64,000 bases of DNA, from NCBI GenBank assembly GCA_022410635.1, contig JAJVDF010000002.1, forward strand, positions 1,591,486 through 1,655,485. The letters are read 5' to 3'. Below, in pieces: positions 31,985-41,590 of the stretch (its first letter is position 1; each line of letters begins with the position of its first letter). The stretch comes from Tretioscincus oriximinensis (taxonomy: Eukaryota; Chordata; Lepidosauria; Squamata; Gymnophthalmidae). The notes beneath the pieces were generated by a model. It was not told the origin of the DNA. It saw only the letters and a list, made by a program, of their open reading frames with translations, and did not search any database. Position numbers and translations under genes: made by a program.

Positions 31985-32215
31985 TCAATTAACCAGTCTG
32001 GTCTTGTGGTTAGAGTGATGGACCCTTACCTAGTAATCTCTCAGTTCCACTCCACACTCTTCCATAATGCTATTCTAGGAAGCTCCCTGAGTCCCACCTA
32101 TTTCACAGGGTGTCTGTTGTGAAGAGAAGAACAGAAGTTTATGTAAGCTGTTTTGAGTCGTTCAGATTGAGATAAACAGGATTTAAAAAACCCAAATCTT
32201 CTTCTCCTTCTTGTA
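31985..32215 (+). mobile_element. tRNA-type SINE
   Basis: The head 'agtctggtcttgtggttaga' and then 'cacagggtgtctgttgtgaa' match the 24385 copy. The 3' part differs ('gtaagctgttttgagtcg') and ends with CTTCTTCTCCTTCTTG, so it combines this head with a pyrimidine tail. Confidence 0.8.
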
Positions 32216-32655
32216 TTGACCACAATTGTTTTAATAATTGGGAGGTGATCATCAAATGCTTCTTCATGTTATTATCAAAAATATTCTAGGTTTTGCTCTG
32301 CCACGGTATCTGCTGCCGTGTTTTCCATGAATACTGCCATGGTTGCTGGCTTGGATTTTGGAGATGGCCCCATTTGTTTTGTCCACAGTACAAGATCCTT
32401 GCAGGCAACAACATGACTTTTCCTCAACAACAATTTACTTTGTATGAAATGCTAGACAGCTGTAGTGCATGGTTTCCATGCTCTGAGTTCTCCTTGACCG
32501 TTCCAGCTGCTTAAGGCAGGAGATCATGCTCCAGTCCTGCAGCACAAGGAATGCAACATTTGACCATGTTGAGAGATCTTCTAGGCTGTATTCAGGCAGG
32601 GCCTGCCATAGATTGCATAAGCAGGTGACTGGAAATGCAGAATAGAAATCTTCAG
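32216..32655. other. Intergenic, nothing recognised
   Basis: No feature identified. Confidence 0.4.
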
Positions 32656-32880
32656 CACTATCTAATGAGGGGGCCTTGTAGCAACTCCAGAGACTAAAAA
32701 GAAATAGGACAGATGGTCTGAGCTTTCATAGACAAGTCTACTTCTTCAGATGCTGGGAAACAATTACCAGGTACAGACTATACGTAGCAAACTGAGTGCA
32801 AGAAATAACACTAGAGATGTAAATATGGGTGAGGGGATTAATCAGATCAAGTACAGAAGTGAATCCTTTAAGAGGTGGGT
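32656..32880 (-). mobile_element. Older Penelope-like tail
   Basis: 'gtagcaactccagagactaa', 'gtctacttcttcagatgctg' and 'acgtagcaaactgagtgcaa' match 26480-26640 more closely than the young copies, so this is an older subfamily. Confidence 0.65.
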
Positions 32881-34370
32881 TTGGAAGAAAGAGGTGGAGC
32901 TAAATAGAAGTTTAGCAAATATGTGCAAAAAAGTGGAGAAAGCAAACTAGTGTTTGAAATCTTCAGTATTTTGCAAGCACTTAATCTAAGCACAATTTTC
33001 AAAGCAGCATCAAGACCACCAGGGANATAAATTAAATAAAACTTAAACATATGTTCATTAACCTGCAAATCTCTCACAGGACAAGTTACTCAGAAAGCAA
33101 CATATCACTTTAATTTGTTGTTGTTAAGGGAAAACTGGGGCAACAAGATTAGAAAGCCAGAATTACAGGACACTCTGAGCGGAGGCAGATAAAAGATAGA
33201 AATCAGTGTTTTGTTGCTTGTCTTAAATCATCCTTCAGCAGTAGTCTTGCAGTAGGAAAGTGCCATTATTACACAGGGATCCCCTTTGGATCAGTGTTTT
33301 CAGAATTCTCACCAACAGCAAGGGGAAAAAAGAAAGATCCTTGCTCTAGAATAATCTGTCCATGCTATTTTATGAGCATAGGTGCCCCAAGGATCTCCTT
33401 TGTCCCAACAGAACTTAGGAAAAATGATGACTTGCTGGCTTTGGGTGATTCACCTATTCCATGCCCTTGGTGAGTCCCTATAAAGAGATTGCAGTGTTTC
33501 AAACAGGACATCCACATGATGGCCATTTCTAATGTAGACTCCTACAGTATAACCGCAGCATTGTCTGAATCCAGCCTGCCTGGGGATCTGAGTCAGGGAT
33601 TGTGATTTTAATAGTTCTTATGAGGAAGCCCAAAGGAGAGAAAATGGTGGCTGGGAATGCCATTCTTAACCTCTGCTTAGGTTTTTAATCCTATAAACTT
33701 CTCTCTTAGAAAACTCTGGGTCAATATGCCTGACATGGTTGTTGTATACAGTTCTGCTATAGTTATGTGAAATGCCATTATGGCCTGACGGTGCCATCTA
33801 ATTACGCAGAAGGAAAAGGCNTCATCGGTTGGGACCTAGTTAAGAAACTTTATATAAAGGGTAAGGCTGGCTAGACAAAAAGTCAATAAAGTAACTACTC
33901 TCCTCAAGATACGTTTCTGATGTACTTTGAGCTGAATAATAAAGTCAGTTTCATGTTAATACACTGATATACTTTATTGAGGACTTCAAGTTCCAGTTTC
34001 ACACTGTGTTAGGAAAGAGCCCAGAGGCTCATACTCTTTTAGCACCTTTGCACAAGATGGAGCATAAATCAGGATAGACGGCCTAAAATGTCCCCTAGTC
34101 TGGTTGACTAATAAACTTTGACAACAAAGGANGACTCATTTCAGTGGCATAACCTTTGTTCCTCTGGAACGTTTTAAGGGCCCTATACCTGTACCAGGAA
34201 TGCACAGTTTATTACTGGCTTTCCAACTGCCTTAAAATTTAATTGGAAAACTTACTTTTGAAAATGTCTGAAGCTGACAGAATTNTGAGATTTCACTGAG
34301 GAAAATATGAAAAAGCTGCGAGAAGAGATCGGGTATGCGGTTTTGTATTTTTCAGAACTGTTCCAATATA
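32881..34370. other. Intergenic; weak LTR-like segment
   Basis: Bases 33850-33960 combine 'tttatataaagggtaagg' with AATAAAG motifs about 45 and 90 bases later, an LTR-like U3-R pattern. No terminal repeats or target duplication could be found. The rest is unassigned. Confidence 0.35.
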
Positions 34371-34374
34371 TCCA

Positions 34375-34625
34375 TCCTCAGTCCTGAAGAACTGAACTCT
34401 GTCGGGGGGAAAAACATTTTTTCTTGATTTAATTCAGTTATTCAGAACTGAAGATGGGTTAAAAGTATGCGTCAGAACAACTTTTTCTTGTTATTTTGGT
34501 TTGGTTCGTGTATTGTAAACAGTGAAGTTGATCGAAATCTGCTTTGCTATTTTTCCTTCTTTCCTGCCCCATTTTGACCCCAATTCAGCAGCCTGAACAG
34601 GGCAGAAAAGAGCATCTCACCGTCC
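34375..34625. repeat. Foldback repeat family, second full copy
   Basis: A hairpin at 34375-34470 ('cctcagtcctgaagaactga' with 'cagttattcagaactgaaga') is followed 75 bases later by 'ctgctttgctatttttcctt' and 'ccccattttgaccccaattc', the same order as at 4473-5090 but without the interruption. This copy therefore defines the original layout. Confidence 0.65.
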
Positions 34626-34629
34626 AATT

Positions 34630-34935
34630 CTGAGGACACATAATTTTACCTGACTCCTAAAATCATCCCAATATGTAGAAATTGTGATACACACTTGTTA
34701 TCTTCAAGGGACCTGTTCTGGCAGTGCACCAAATGGCACCAGTAAAATTGGTCCTCTGGGCCTCCAAGGCTTTAGTTCCTAACCGTAAGAGACTGCAGAG
34801 GCTGCCAATGAAGATTGTACGTTTTTTGAGGATGTTGTAGAGGTTATATAGAAACATACAGATAGTCTTGTTCCAGTGCACTTGGCTCCCTTCAGCTGCT
34901 GAATCACTCCAGTTTAACCTGATCTTGCTGGACAT
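34630..34935. other. Intergenic, nothing recognised
   Basis: No gene or repeat identified. A minus-strand open frame at 34663-34935 has no domain. Confidence 0.4.
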
Positions 34936-35151
34936 AGGCTGACCAGATGACCCCTTTGGGGGGGGGTTGTTGAAAACCCGTCTTTGGGGTTCCCCCCAGT
35001 TTTTTCTGAGGAAACATTTTCAAAAAAAAGATTTTTTTGAATTTCTTTTGTTTTTTAATATTTTTTTTCCTCACAAAAAACCGGGAGGCACCCCAAAAAT
35101 GGGTTTTCAACCCACCCAGCCCCGCAAAAAAAGGGGTCATCTGGTCAGCCT
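34936..35151. mobile_element. 216-bp foldback MITE
   Basis: The two ends are perfect inverted repeats for 22 bases, starting AGGCTGACCAGATGACCCC on each strand. Inside, 'ggttgttgaaaaccc' and 'gggttttcaacccacc' continue the pairing, so nearly the whole element folds back. There is no coding capacity. No convincing target duplication was found, so the superfamily is open. Confidence 0.8.
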
Positions 35152-35517
35152 GGAGTAGAAAGAGAANCTAAGCGTGGAAACACCTTAAGAATATCAAACG
35201 ATAAATGGAAATACTTCACATGTATTATCTCCAATTCAAAATGGAGATGTTCAGTTTCCAAAGCATCTTGGGACCAATTTTTGCGGGCAAATCATACAAG
35301 AAAGAAAGAAAAACATCACTCTCCAGAAAGACTCAATGGCTGTTGTAAATTCTTTGGCAGAAGCTGAACTCATTCCAGTTTAGGCACTTCGTAACGGGCA
35401 ATCGGACAGACATATTTACATAGATCATATGTGTACGATGCGTTGCCAAAAGATATGACCCCTTTGTGCTAATCTTGTAATAAATAATCCAGCCTCTTTT
35501 CAGTAAATTAAACAGAG
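35152..35517. other. Intergenic, nothing recognised
   Basis: No feature identified. Confidence 0.4.
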
Positions 35518-35991
35518 GCNGAGTTCTCACGGGGGGGGGGAGGGGAATGGGGCAGAAAGCAATGAAGTGGATTATGGTTTCCCGTTGCTGTTTCAGCCAT
35601 CTCCAGCCACATTTTTGCACACACAGAGCTCTGACTGAACAGCTGGAGGTCCAGTCCTTGGGGGGGGGGGTCTTCTGGAAAAGGCACAACAGCAGGAGAC
35701 CAAGATCTCTTCTGTAATCCATCCAAACTCTGCAAACAGCTAAGATCAGCGCAGAGATCAGCTGTTTGCAGTGTNNCAATCAGCTAACGTAAAGGACCAN
35801 ACCTCCAGCTGTTCAGTCAGAGCTCCCAGAGTGCACTAAACGTGAATTGCACTNAGCAAACTCCGCTCAGAAAANGCACTCCTATGCAGACTGAGCATGC
35901 CCACTGCNCTCTCCACTTGGATTAATGTATGTGGCCAGCTCAGATCCAAACAGCTTTGGATCCCGTTTTTTCCGCTCGTGAGAACTCGGCC
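35518..35991. mobile_element. 474-bp foldback element
   Basis: Outer ends GCNGAGTTCTCACG (35518) and CGTGAGAACTCGGC (ending 35991) are inverted. A second pair, 'ctctgactgaacagctgg' (35629) and 'ccagctgttcagtcagag' (35806), is inverted inside. A third, 'tgcaaacagct' (35732) with 'agctgtttgca' (35761), closes the centre. It holds several Ns. No transposase and no clear target duplication were found. Confidence 0.75.
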
Positions 35992-36488
35992 AGTAAAATT
36001 TTACACTCAGTCAGAAACAAGAACTTAAAGTAATATCTATAATATAGGCTTGTGTACTGATACAGTTTAACAGGCAGTGTTCTATAGTTTTTTCTATAGA
36101 CAGTATTTCTACATTCACAGACAGCAATGTTTCTCAGTTATCAGGCTACTCAAATTAGACTCATAAAACACATATTGTTTCTCTCGTAAGAACCAAAAAC
36201 TAACTTCATTTCTCTCCCCAGGGCCAAAGCCTGACTGCAACTGTCATAACTGGTCTGCTGCTTTTTGAATCCAACCAATCATGTGCTTGCATGCCAGGCT
36301 ATAAAATCCCAACCCTTCAAAGGGGGTCCCATATCCCAAAGTATTTTCTTCTACAGGATTTCTCAAGGCCTCAAGAGGAAAACGGATTTCCCTTTCCCAA
36401 CAAGCTTTTGACTAAGGGGCTTTTTAGAAATACTCTTATATTTTTAAAAAACAAAACAAGATCCTTGTTGCTTTTTATTAAATGAAAC
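35992..36488. other. Intergenic, nothing recognised
   Basis: No gene or repeat identified. Confidence 0.4.
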
Positions 36489-36521
<33 letters not shown>

Positions 36522-36540
36522 CAGAAGTAGAAGTAGAAGC
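36489..36540 (+). repeat. (AGT)n microsatellite
   Basis: AGT triplets from 36489, becoming AGA/AGT mixed near 36520-36540. The Penelope insertion at 36585 landed in the adjoining triplet-rich DNA. Confidence 0.9.
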
Positions 36541-36584
36541 ATAGTGTTGGTGTTGTTAGTGTTAGTACAATTAGTATTATTAGT

Positions 36585-37580
36585 CAAGCAAAGGAGCTAG
36601 CAGCACTTTGAGACTAACTTGAGAAAAGTGGTTGGCATAAGCTTTCGTAGACAGGTCTACTTCTTCAGATGCTGAGGGACTAATGTCAGGGTCAGGTATT
36701 TATAGGGAAATGTGTGTGGGAGAAGAAAAAGCATATGCAACTCTAGAAAGGTGATGAATTGCAAGTTAGAAAAATAGGTAAATAGCAGAAACTAATCCTC
36801 TTATGTGAAAAAGTCTCTGGGGCAACAAGAGGCAATGTCTGGTAGAGAAACAATCAAATACTTAACTTCATAAAAATGTATAGTTGGCCAGGAAACCATT
36901 ATCTCTGTTAAGTCCTTTGTTGATGGCCTGAAACTTGTGAATGTATTCAAGTTCTGCTGCTTCTCTTTCAAATCTTCCTTTGTAGTTTCTTTGTTCAAGG
37001 ACTGCAGTCCTGAGGTCTGAGAGAGAATGTCCTGGAAGGTTAAAATGTTCAGCAACTGGTTTCTGTGTGTTTCCATTTCGAATATCTGATTTATGTCCAT
37101 TTATTCTCTGGTGAAGGGATTGTCCTGTTTGTCCAATGTAGAGTGTAGAGGGGGATTGTTGGCAGAAAATGGAATACACCACATTAGAAGATGAGCATGT
37201 AAAAGTCCCTCTAATATTGTGGATGGTGTTATCAGGTCCCATGATGACATTGCCAGGGTGGATGTGTGCACAGAGTTGACATCTGGGTTTGTGGCAGGGT
37301 CTAGTTCCCATTTCTCCCTCCGGAGAAATAAGAGGATTAGTTTCTGCTATTTACCTGTTTTTTTAACCTGTAATTCATCACCATACTATGTGTATGCTTT
37401 GTCTTCTCCCATACACAGGTTCCTATAAATACCTGACCCTGACATTAGTCCCTCAGCATCTGAAGAAGTAGACCTGTCTACGAAAGCTTATGCCAACCAC
37501 TTTTCTCAAGTTAGTCTCAAAGTGCTGCTAGCTCCTTTGCTGGACTTTCTACTAGACTAACACGGCTATTTCTCTGAAAA
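36585..37580 (-). mobile_element. Penelope-like element with GIY-YIG domain and inverted tails
   Basis: A ~996-bp insert flanked by AGTATTATTAGT at 36573-36584 and 37581-37592. Both ends carry the same ~130-bp tail in inverted orientation (36587-36720 and 37430-37560). The interior minus strand encodes a GIY-YIG endonuclease domain, which in Penelope-like elements follows the reverse transcriptase. The reverse transcriptase itself is absent. Inverted tail copies and 5' truncation are typical of Penelope insertions. Target duplication in triplet-rich DNA could partly be chance, but it is exact over 12 bases. Confidence 0.9.
36868..37311 (-). pseudogene. Penelope GIY-YIG endonuclease domain (orphan)
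   Basis: This 147-residue frame has a Cys-rich motif near residue 5 ('PCHKPRCQLC') and then the two GIY-YIG strands ('VVYSIFCQ' and 'LYIGQTG', residues 46-66). Next come the catalytic-region Arg and His in 'LHQRINGHKSD', a conserved His-Phe ('VAEHFNLPGHS', residues 86-96), and a C-terminal 'RFEREAAELEYIHKF'. Such domains nick target DNA during Penelope retrotransposition. The ORF is uninterrupted from the Cys motif to the stop, but the upstream reverse transcriptase is missing, so it is not expected to act alone. The canonical first motif G-I-Y is replaced by V-V-Y-S, which is within family variation. Confidence 0.88.
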
Positions 37581-37592
37581 AGTATTATTAGT

Positions 37593-38360
37593 ATTATTAA
37601 TCATTGTTATTTACCATATATTTGTATTTGTCCTTCTCCTGCAGATGCCAGAGTAGATCACAGCAAATGGTATCAGAAATTCTGTTATTCACAAAATTAT
37701 TTCTCTCTGAAGCAAAAGCTGCAACTTTTCTGCTAGCCGGTGCCAAAGGCAAACCTCCCCCCAGGTCCATCCTTTTCCATTCAGGTCACAAGCAAGTGAA
37801 CCTTGCCTTTGTTTCTGGTGCAGGCTGCAATGTGCAGCTCTCTCCTGTCACAGTAATGACCCTGGATTCTGATACGAATTCTGCAGTGCTCTAGGAATGC
37901 TAAACCAATTTACTAGCAGAGCCGGCGGTCCCGCTTAGAGAATCTGGGGATATTTTCTACCCGTTCCTTCTGTATTNTGTTCTGTGCATTATATTGCTAT
38001 GCGACTGCATAACTTACTACTGAGATTTCCAAGCGCTCTGTGCCAAGGACGTCGTTTGAGGAAATCTACATTTTCTGATAGCTTGGCCTTTGGACAAAGA
38101 TGCAGGACTCTTTTGCATGGGGCTTCTCCTGCTACCAACACGTTTAGGAAAACAGGGGCACTTTGGGACAGAGAAGGGGGCTCATGGAAAGCCTCCCAGG
38201 CTCAGGATTGAGAGGGCTTCTTTGCAAACAAGCTCCCTTTTTGTGGATGTCAAAGGCTGCATTTTAAATGTCTGATGCCCTGCACAGACAATGCTTCATT
38301 GAAACATCCAATTTAGTCAGTCACAAGATTTCATCTCCTTTATTAAATCAGGCATTATGA
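37593..38360. other. Intergenic, nothing recognised
   Basis: Open frames at 37604-37894 and 37984-38275 have no recognisable domain or splice context. Confidence 0.45.
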
Positions 38361-38369
38361 AACAGGAGA

Positions 38370-38640
38370 ACTTTCAGGAGCTGGNCCTGGTTGCCAAAGT
38401 TTCCAAGCGGTGCAGACACATTTTTTTNAAAAAAATATTATTTAAAAATATTGTTTTAAAATTTTCTATTATTATTATTATTTTTACTGTCGGGAAGGTG
38501 GCTTTAGGAGTCGGGCCTGGTTGCCAGAGCCTTCCAGCCGTGGTGCCGCATTTTTTTTTAAAAAAAATACTTTATAAAAAAATGGTCTTACTGGGGGGAG
38601 GGTGCCACTGCTGCCCCCACTTCTGCCGCCCTGAGCAGCT
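38370..38640 (+). repeat. Imperfect local duplication
   Basis: 'cctggttgccaaagtttcca' with a following poly-T/poly-A segment (38385-38440) recurs as 'cctggttgccagagccttcc' with a similar segment (38515-38580). The offset is about 130 bp. No gene seen. Confidence 0.6.
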
Positions 38641-38774
38641 GCACTGGTTGCTCTCCCTTAAATACAGGCCTGGTGGGCAGGATCCTTCTGATATCTGCTG
38701 CGCACTGGAGCTGTCCCTGATAGAGCAGTTTTAGTCACTGTCAAACCAAGCAGAGGGGCAACCCAAGCGCACAA

Positions 38775-38962
38775 TTTTAGTTCATGACAGTAAAAAGGTG
38801 ATCNGCCACTGGAATAAGTTCCCATAAGTTCTCCTCAACAGGAAGTCTTCCAAAGAGGCTGGACAGCCAGATGTNTGGGATGGTTTAGTGGANCCTGCAT
38901 TGAGCAGGGGTTGGACCCAATGGCCCTGGAGGTCCCTTCCAACTCTGTGACTCTATGGTTCT
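38775..38962 (+). mobile_element. CR1 LINE 3' end
   Basis: 'ggttggacccaatggccctg', 'aggtcccttccaactctgtg' and 'actctatgg' identify the ATTCTATG-type CR1 3' end. It begins at the same position ('ttcatgacagtaaaaa') as the copy at 39137. Confidence 0.88.
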
Positions 38963-38984
38963 TCAGTTCATCTTCTGATTCCAT

Positions 38985-39108
38985 GGTCCACATTTCAATT
39001 TCACTTTCTGGTCCCCCCCAGAACTAAATCTTGAAGGGTTTAGTACTGAAGGGTTTAGTCCAGGAAAAAGGAAAGTGAAATTGAGGTGTGGACTGCTGAA
39101 TTAGAAGA
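38985..39108. repeat. Foldback repeat between CR1 copies
   Basis: 'gtccacatttcaatttcact' (38988) pairs with 'agtgaaattgaggtgtggac' (39074), with 'ctaaatcttgaa' and 'gggtttagtcc' continuing inward. A small MITE-like palindrome. Confidence 0.7.
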
Positions 39109-39134
39109 TATATCTACTATATCTTGAGGTGGGG

Positions 39135-39296
39135 CTTCATGACAGTAAAAAGATGGTCAGCCATTGGAATAAGTTGCTATGAGTTCTCAACTGGAAGTCT
39201 TCCAAGAGGGGCTTGACCACCGTCTGTCTGGGATGGTTTAGAGAAGCTTCCATTGAGCAGGGGGTTTGAATCAATGGCCCTTCCAACCTTATTTCT
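39135..39296 (+). mobile_element. CR1 LINE 3' end, second copy
   Basis: About 80 percent identical by eye to 38780-38945 and shares its start point. Two 5'-truncated LINEs rarely start at the same base, so local duplication is likely. Confidence 0.82.
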
Positions 39297-39454
39297 AGGC
39301 AGCAAGAGTGAAATTTCTATGAGCAGCAGAAACAAACAAGAAAGACTCCTAAAGGAAAGGAAGCATATTTCCCTGCAAGGGAATGAAAATAAGCCCTGAG
39401 AATAAGAGTGAAAATCTGTAGGCTAAACGTTAGAGTGATTTCATTTAAGGATAT

Positions 39455-40045
39455 ATAAGGAGCCTTGCTAGTCACAAGAATGATTGAGGNGCTAGAGCCC
39501 CTCCCTTATGAAATCCACGTGCAACGTCTGGGCCTCTTCAACTTCAAAAGACAGCATTTGAGAGGTGATCTAATTGAAGTGTATAAAATCATGCACAGGA
39601 TGGATAAGGTGAATAGAGGAAAAATATTTTCTCATAACGTTAGGACCAGGGGCATTCCTTGAAGCTGATGGGCAGGAGAGTGAAGGCAGACAAAGGAAAG
39701 TATTTTTTCACCCAGAGGGTCATCGGCCTTTGGAATTTACTTCCAGAAAAGGTAGTGCTAGCTAGCAGCCTGGATAGCTTTAGGACANNATTAGACAAGT
39801 CCATGGAAGCTAAGGTTATAAATAGCTACTAAGTTGGATGTCTTGATGCTGCCTCTGAGACGGAGCAACAGGCAGGATTCCTNAAATGCCTTTTGTAGGC
39901 CNTTGAGAACAGTTGAAGATTTTGCCCCCTTCTGTTCCAGACTGCCCAGGTGCAATTGGTGGGTCTCTGTGTGAGACAAAAGGCTGGACTAGATGGGCTC
40001 CAATCCAATTCAGCAGGACTCCTCTTATGTTCTTATGTTCTAGCT
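39455..40045 (+). mobile_element. CR1-like LINE 3' end
   Basis: 'gatctaattgaagtgtataa', 'tttttcacccagagggtcat', 'ttggaatttacttccagaaa', 'gtgagacaaaaggctggact' and terminal CTTATGTTCTTATGTTC follow the same order as 18440-18992. Ends at the foldback element. Confidence 0.9.
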
Positions 40046-40109
40046 CAGCATCCTATGGCACACAGTGCTCCAAGTCAGCATCTCAAGCTGAAGACAAAGC
40101 AAAACCTTC

Positions 40110-40345
40110 ACCAGCTCACAACTCCCTGCAAATGGCCTTTAGCAATCTCCTTCTGCTTTCATTGTTCTGCTGGCCTAGGACTCCAGGGCGCGTTCATGAA
40201 GCAGAAAGTGGCCCTGTGGCCCAGGACTATGAGTACAATGATCCTCCACCATGGGGTCACTTACTGCTTCATAAGCTCTCATTGGAGTACTGCACCAGCA
40301 GAACATTGGAAGTAGAAGGAGGCTTCTAAAGGCCATTAACTTCCA
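40110..40345. mobile_element. Foldback element with near-identical ORFs on both strands
   Basis: Arms of about 100 bp, 40130-40230 and 40338-40235, are imperfect inverted repeats: 'atggcctttagcaatctcct' mirrors 'aggaggcttctaaaggccat', and 'gttctgctgg' mirrors 'ccagcagaac'. Each arm keeps an open frame, so both strands encode related peptides with the spaced residues MAF..LLLL..FCW..TP.R..EA.S.P (plus strand 39913-40329, minus strand 40375-40175). No transposase. Probably a non-autonomous DNA transposon. Confidence 0.75.
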
Positions 40346-40599
40346 TTTATAGCCCTGGTCTTCCATCCGGAGCACAATTCACTGATATTGGGAGCAATGT
40401 AGGTGCACTCTTATGAGTGCAGGTCCTGCACCAGACATCAAAGAGTTACCACATGATCACAAAGCCCCGTGAGGATTCTCACCTCAATGAAAGAGTGTTA
40501 AAGCTCCTGGGCCTTTTATTTGCAAATAAAAAGCAGATCACTCTGGAGACAAATAGGCCCTCCTGCTGTGAGCAACAGAGGCTTCTCCACTGACTCCAC
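40346..40599. other. Short intergenic segment
   Basis: No gene seen between the foldback element and the polypyrimidine tract. Confidence 0.4.
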
Positions 40600-40847
40600 T
40601 ACTCCTCTTCTTCATCCTTCTCCTCCTCTTCCTCCTCCTCCTCTTCCTTCTCCTCCTCTTCTTCTTCCTCCTTCTTCTCCTCCTCTTCTTCTTCCTCCTT
40701 CTTCTCCCCTTCTTCTTCTTCCTCTTCTTCCTCCTCCTCCTCTTGTTCTTCTTCTTCCTCCTCCTCCTCTTCTTCCTCCTCCTCTTCCTCTTCCTCCTCC
40801 TCTTCATCCTCCTGCTCCTCCTCTTCCTCCTCCTCTTCGTCCACCTG

Positions 40848-40879
<32 letters not shown>

Positions 40880-40935
40880 GCTTCTTCTCTTCGTCTTCCT
40901 CCTCCTCTTCGTTCTCCCTCTCCCTCTCCCATTTT
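40600..40935 (+). repeat. Polypyrimidine tract, (CTC/CTT)n
   Basis: About 330 bases of C and T with very few G. It makes spurious open frames (poly-Glu, poly-Pro/Leu, Arg-rich) in all registers. It may be the tail of a SINE whose body is lost, but none is recognisable upstream. Mirror-symmetric stretches are compatible with triplex (H-DNA) formation. Confidence 0.95.
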
Positions 40936-40966
40936 TATTTTTATTTTTATAATTTTTATAATTTTT

Positions 40967-41028
<62 letters not shown>

Positions 41029-41035
41029 NATNATN

Positions 41036-41070
<35 letters not shown>

Positions 41071-41076
41071 TATTAT
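40936..41076 (+). repeat. Compound microsatellite (ATTTTT)n (TCA)n (TTA)n
   Basis: ATTTTT units, then about 20 TCA triplets (40968-41028), then NAT/TTA triplets to about 41075. The Ns sit at the boundary between TCA and TTA. Confidence 0.95.
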
Positions 41077-41429
41077 AGGAGTAATGATAGATTCCTCTTC
41101 CTGGCCAAATGGAGCATTCACTAGCCTTTGCTATGAAGTTGGAAAAGATCTGCATGTATCTTTTCTCACTGCACAGTGAAGGGCAGGCACCCTCCATTAC
41201 GGAGTGCCTGTAGCCCTTGCCTTGTGCCCGCCCTTGTAAGAGACGCAAGAGGCATGGAACAAACCAGCCAATAAGCTGCAGGAGTGCAGCTGACCAGCTC
41301 CTCCTCCATCTTCCTATCGGCAAGTGCCAGCTCCCTGCGCTCCGGACGAATGGCATTGCCTTCTTTTTTAAGTGAAATCCGCAGCCACCAGCTACCTGTG
41401 GGTTTCTCACCCTTTCCCCTCTGCGTGTG
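41077..41429. other. Intergenic, nothing recognised
   Basis: GC-richer than its surroundings but no gene, CpG cluster or repeat family recognised. Confidence 0.4.
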
Positions 41430-41590
41430 CGCACAGCCTGACTTTGCCCCCATGTGCATGATTTTGCACTTGCCGAGTTTGAAGTGCACTTGCCACTTTG
41501 TTGCTCACGCAATTTCAAGGGATCTCCCTGGAGCTCTTTACAATTTTCCCTACCCTGAGCAATTTCTGCATTAAATCACCTTTCCCCTCA
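41430..41590 (-). mobile_element. CR1-like LINE fragment (RT C-terminal)
   Basis: The minus strand encodes 'MHFKLGKCKIMHMGAK', the counterpart of 'FNFSKCKVMYIGARN' at 2860-2905 in the longer copy. DNA blocks 'gattttgcacttgccgag' and 'cttgccactttgttgc' align. Diverged. Confidence 0.75.

Noticed and set aside
40520..41518. 326-codon minus frame and 219-codon plus frame
   Set aside because: Composed of simple-repeat translation (Arg/Lys, Pro/Leu, Asp runs) over the CTC/CTT and TCA tracts.
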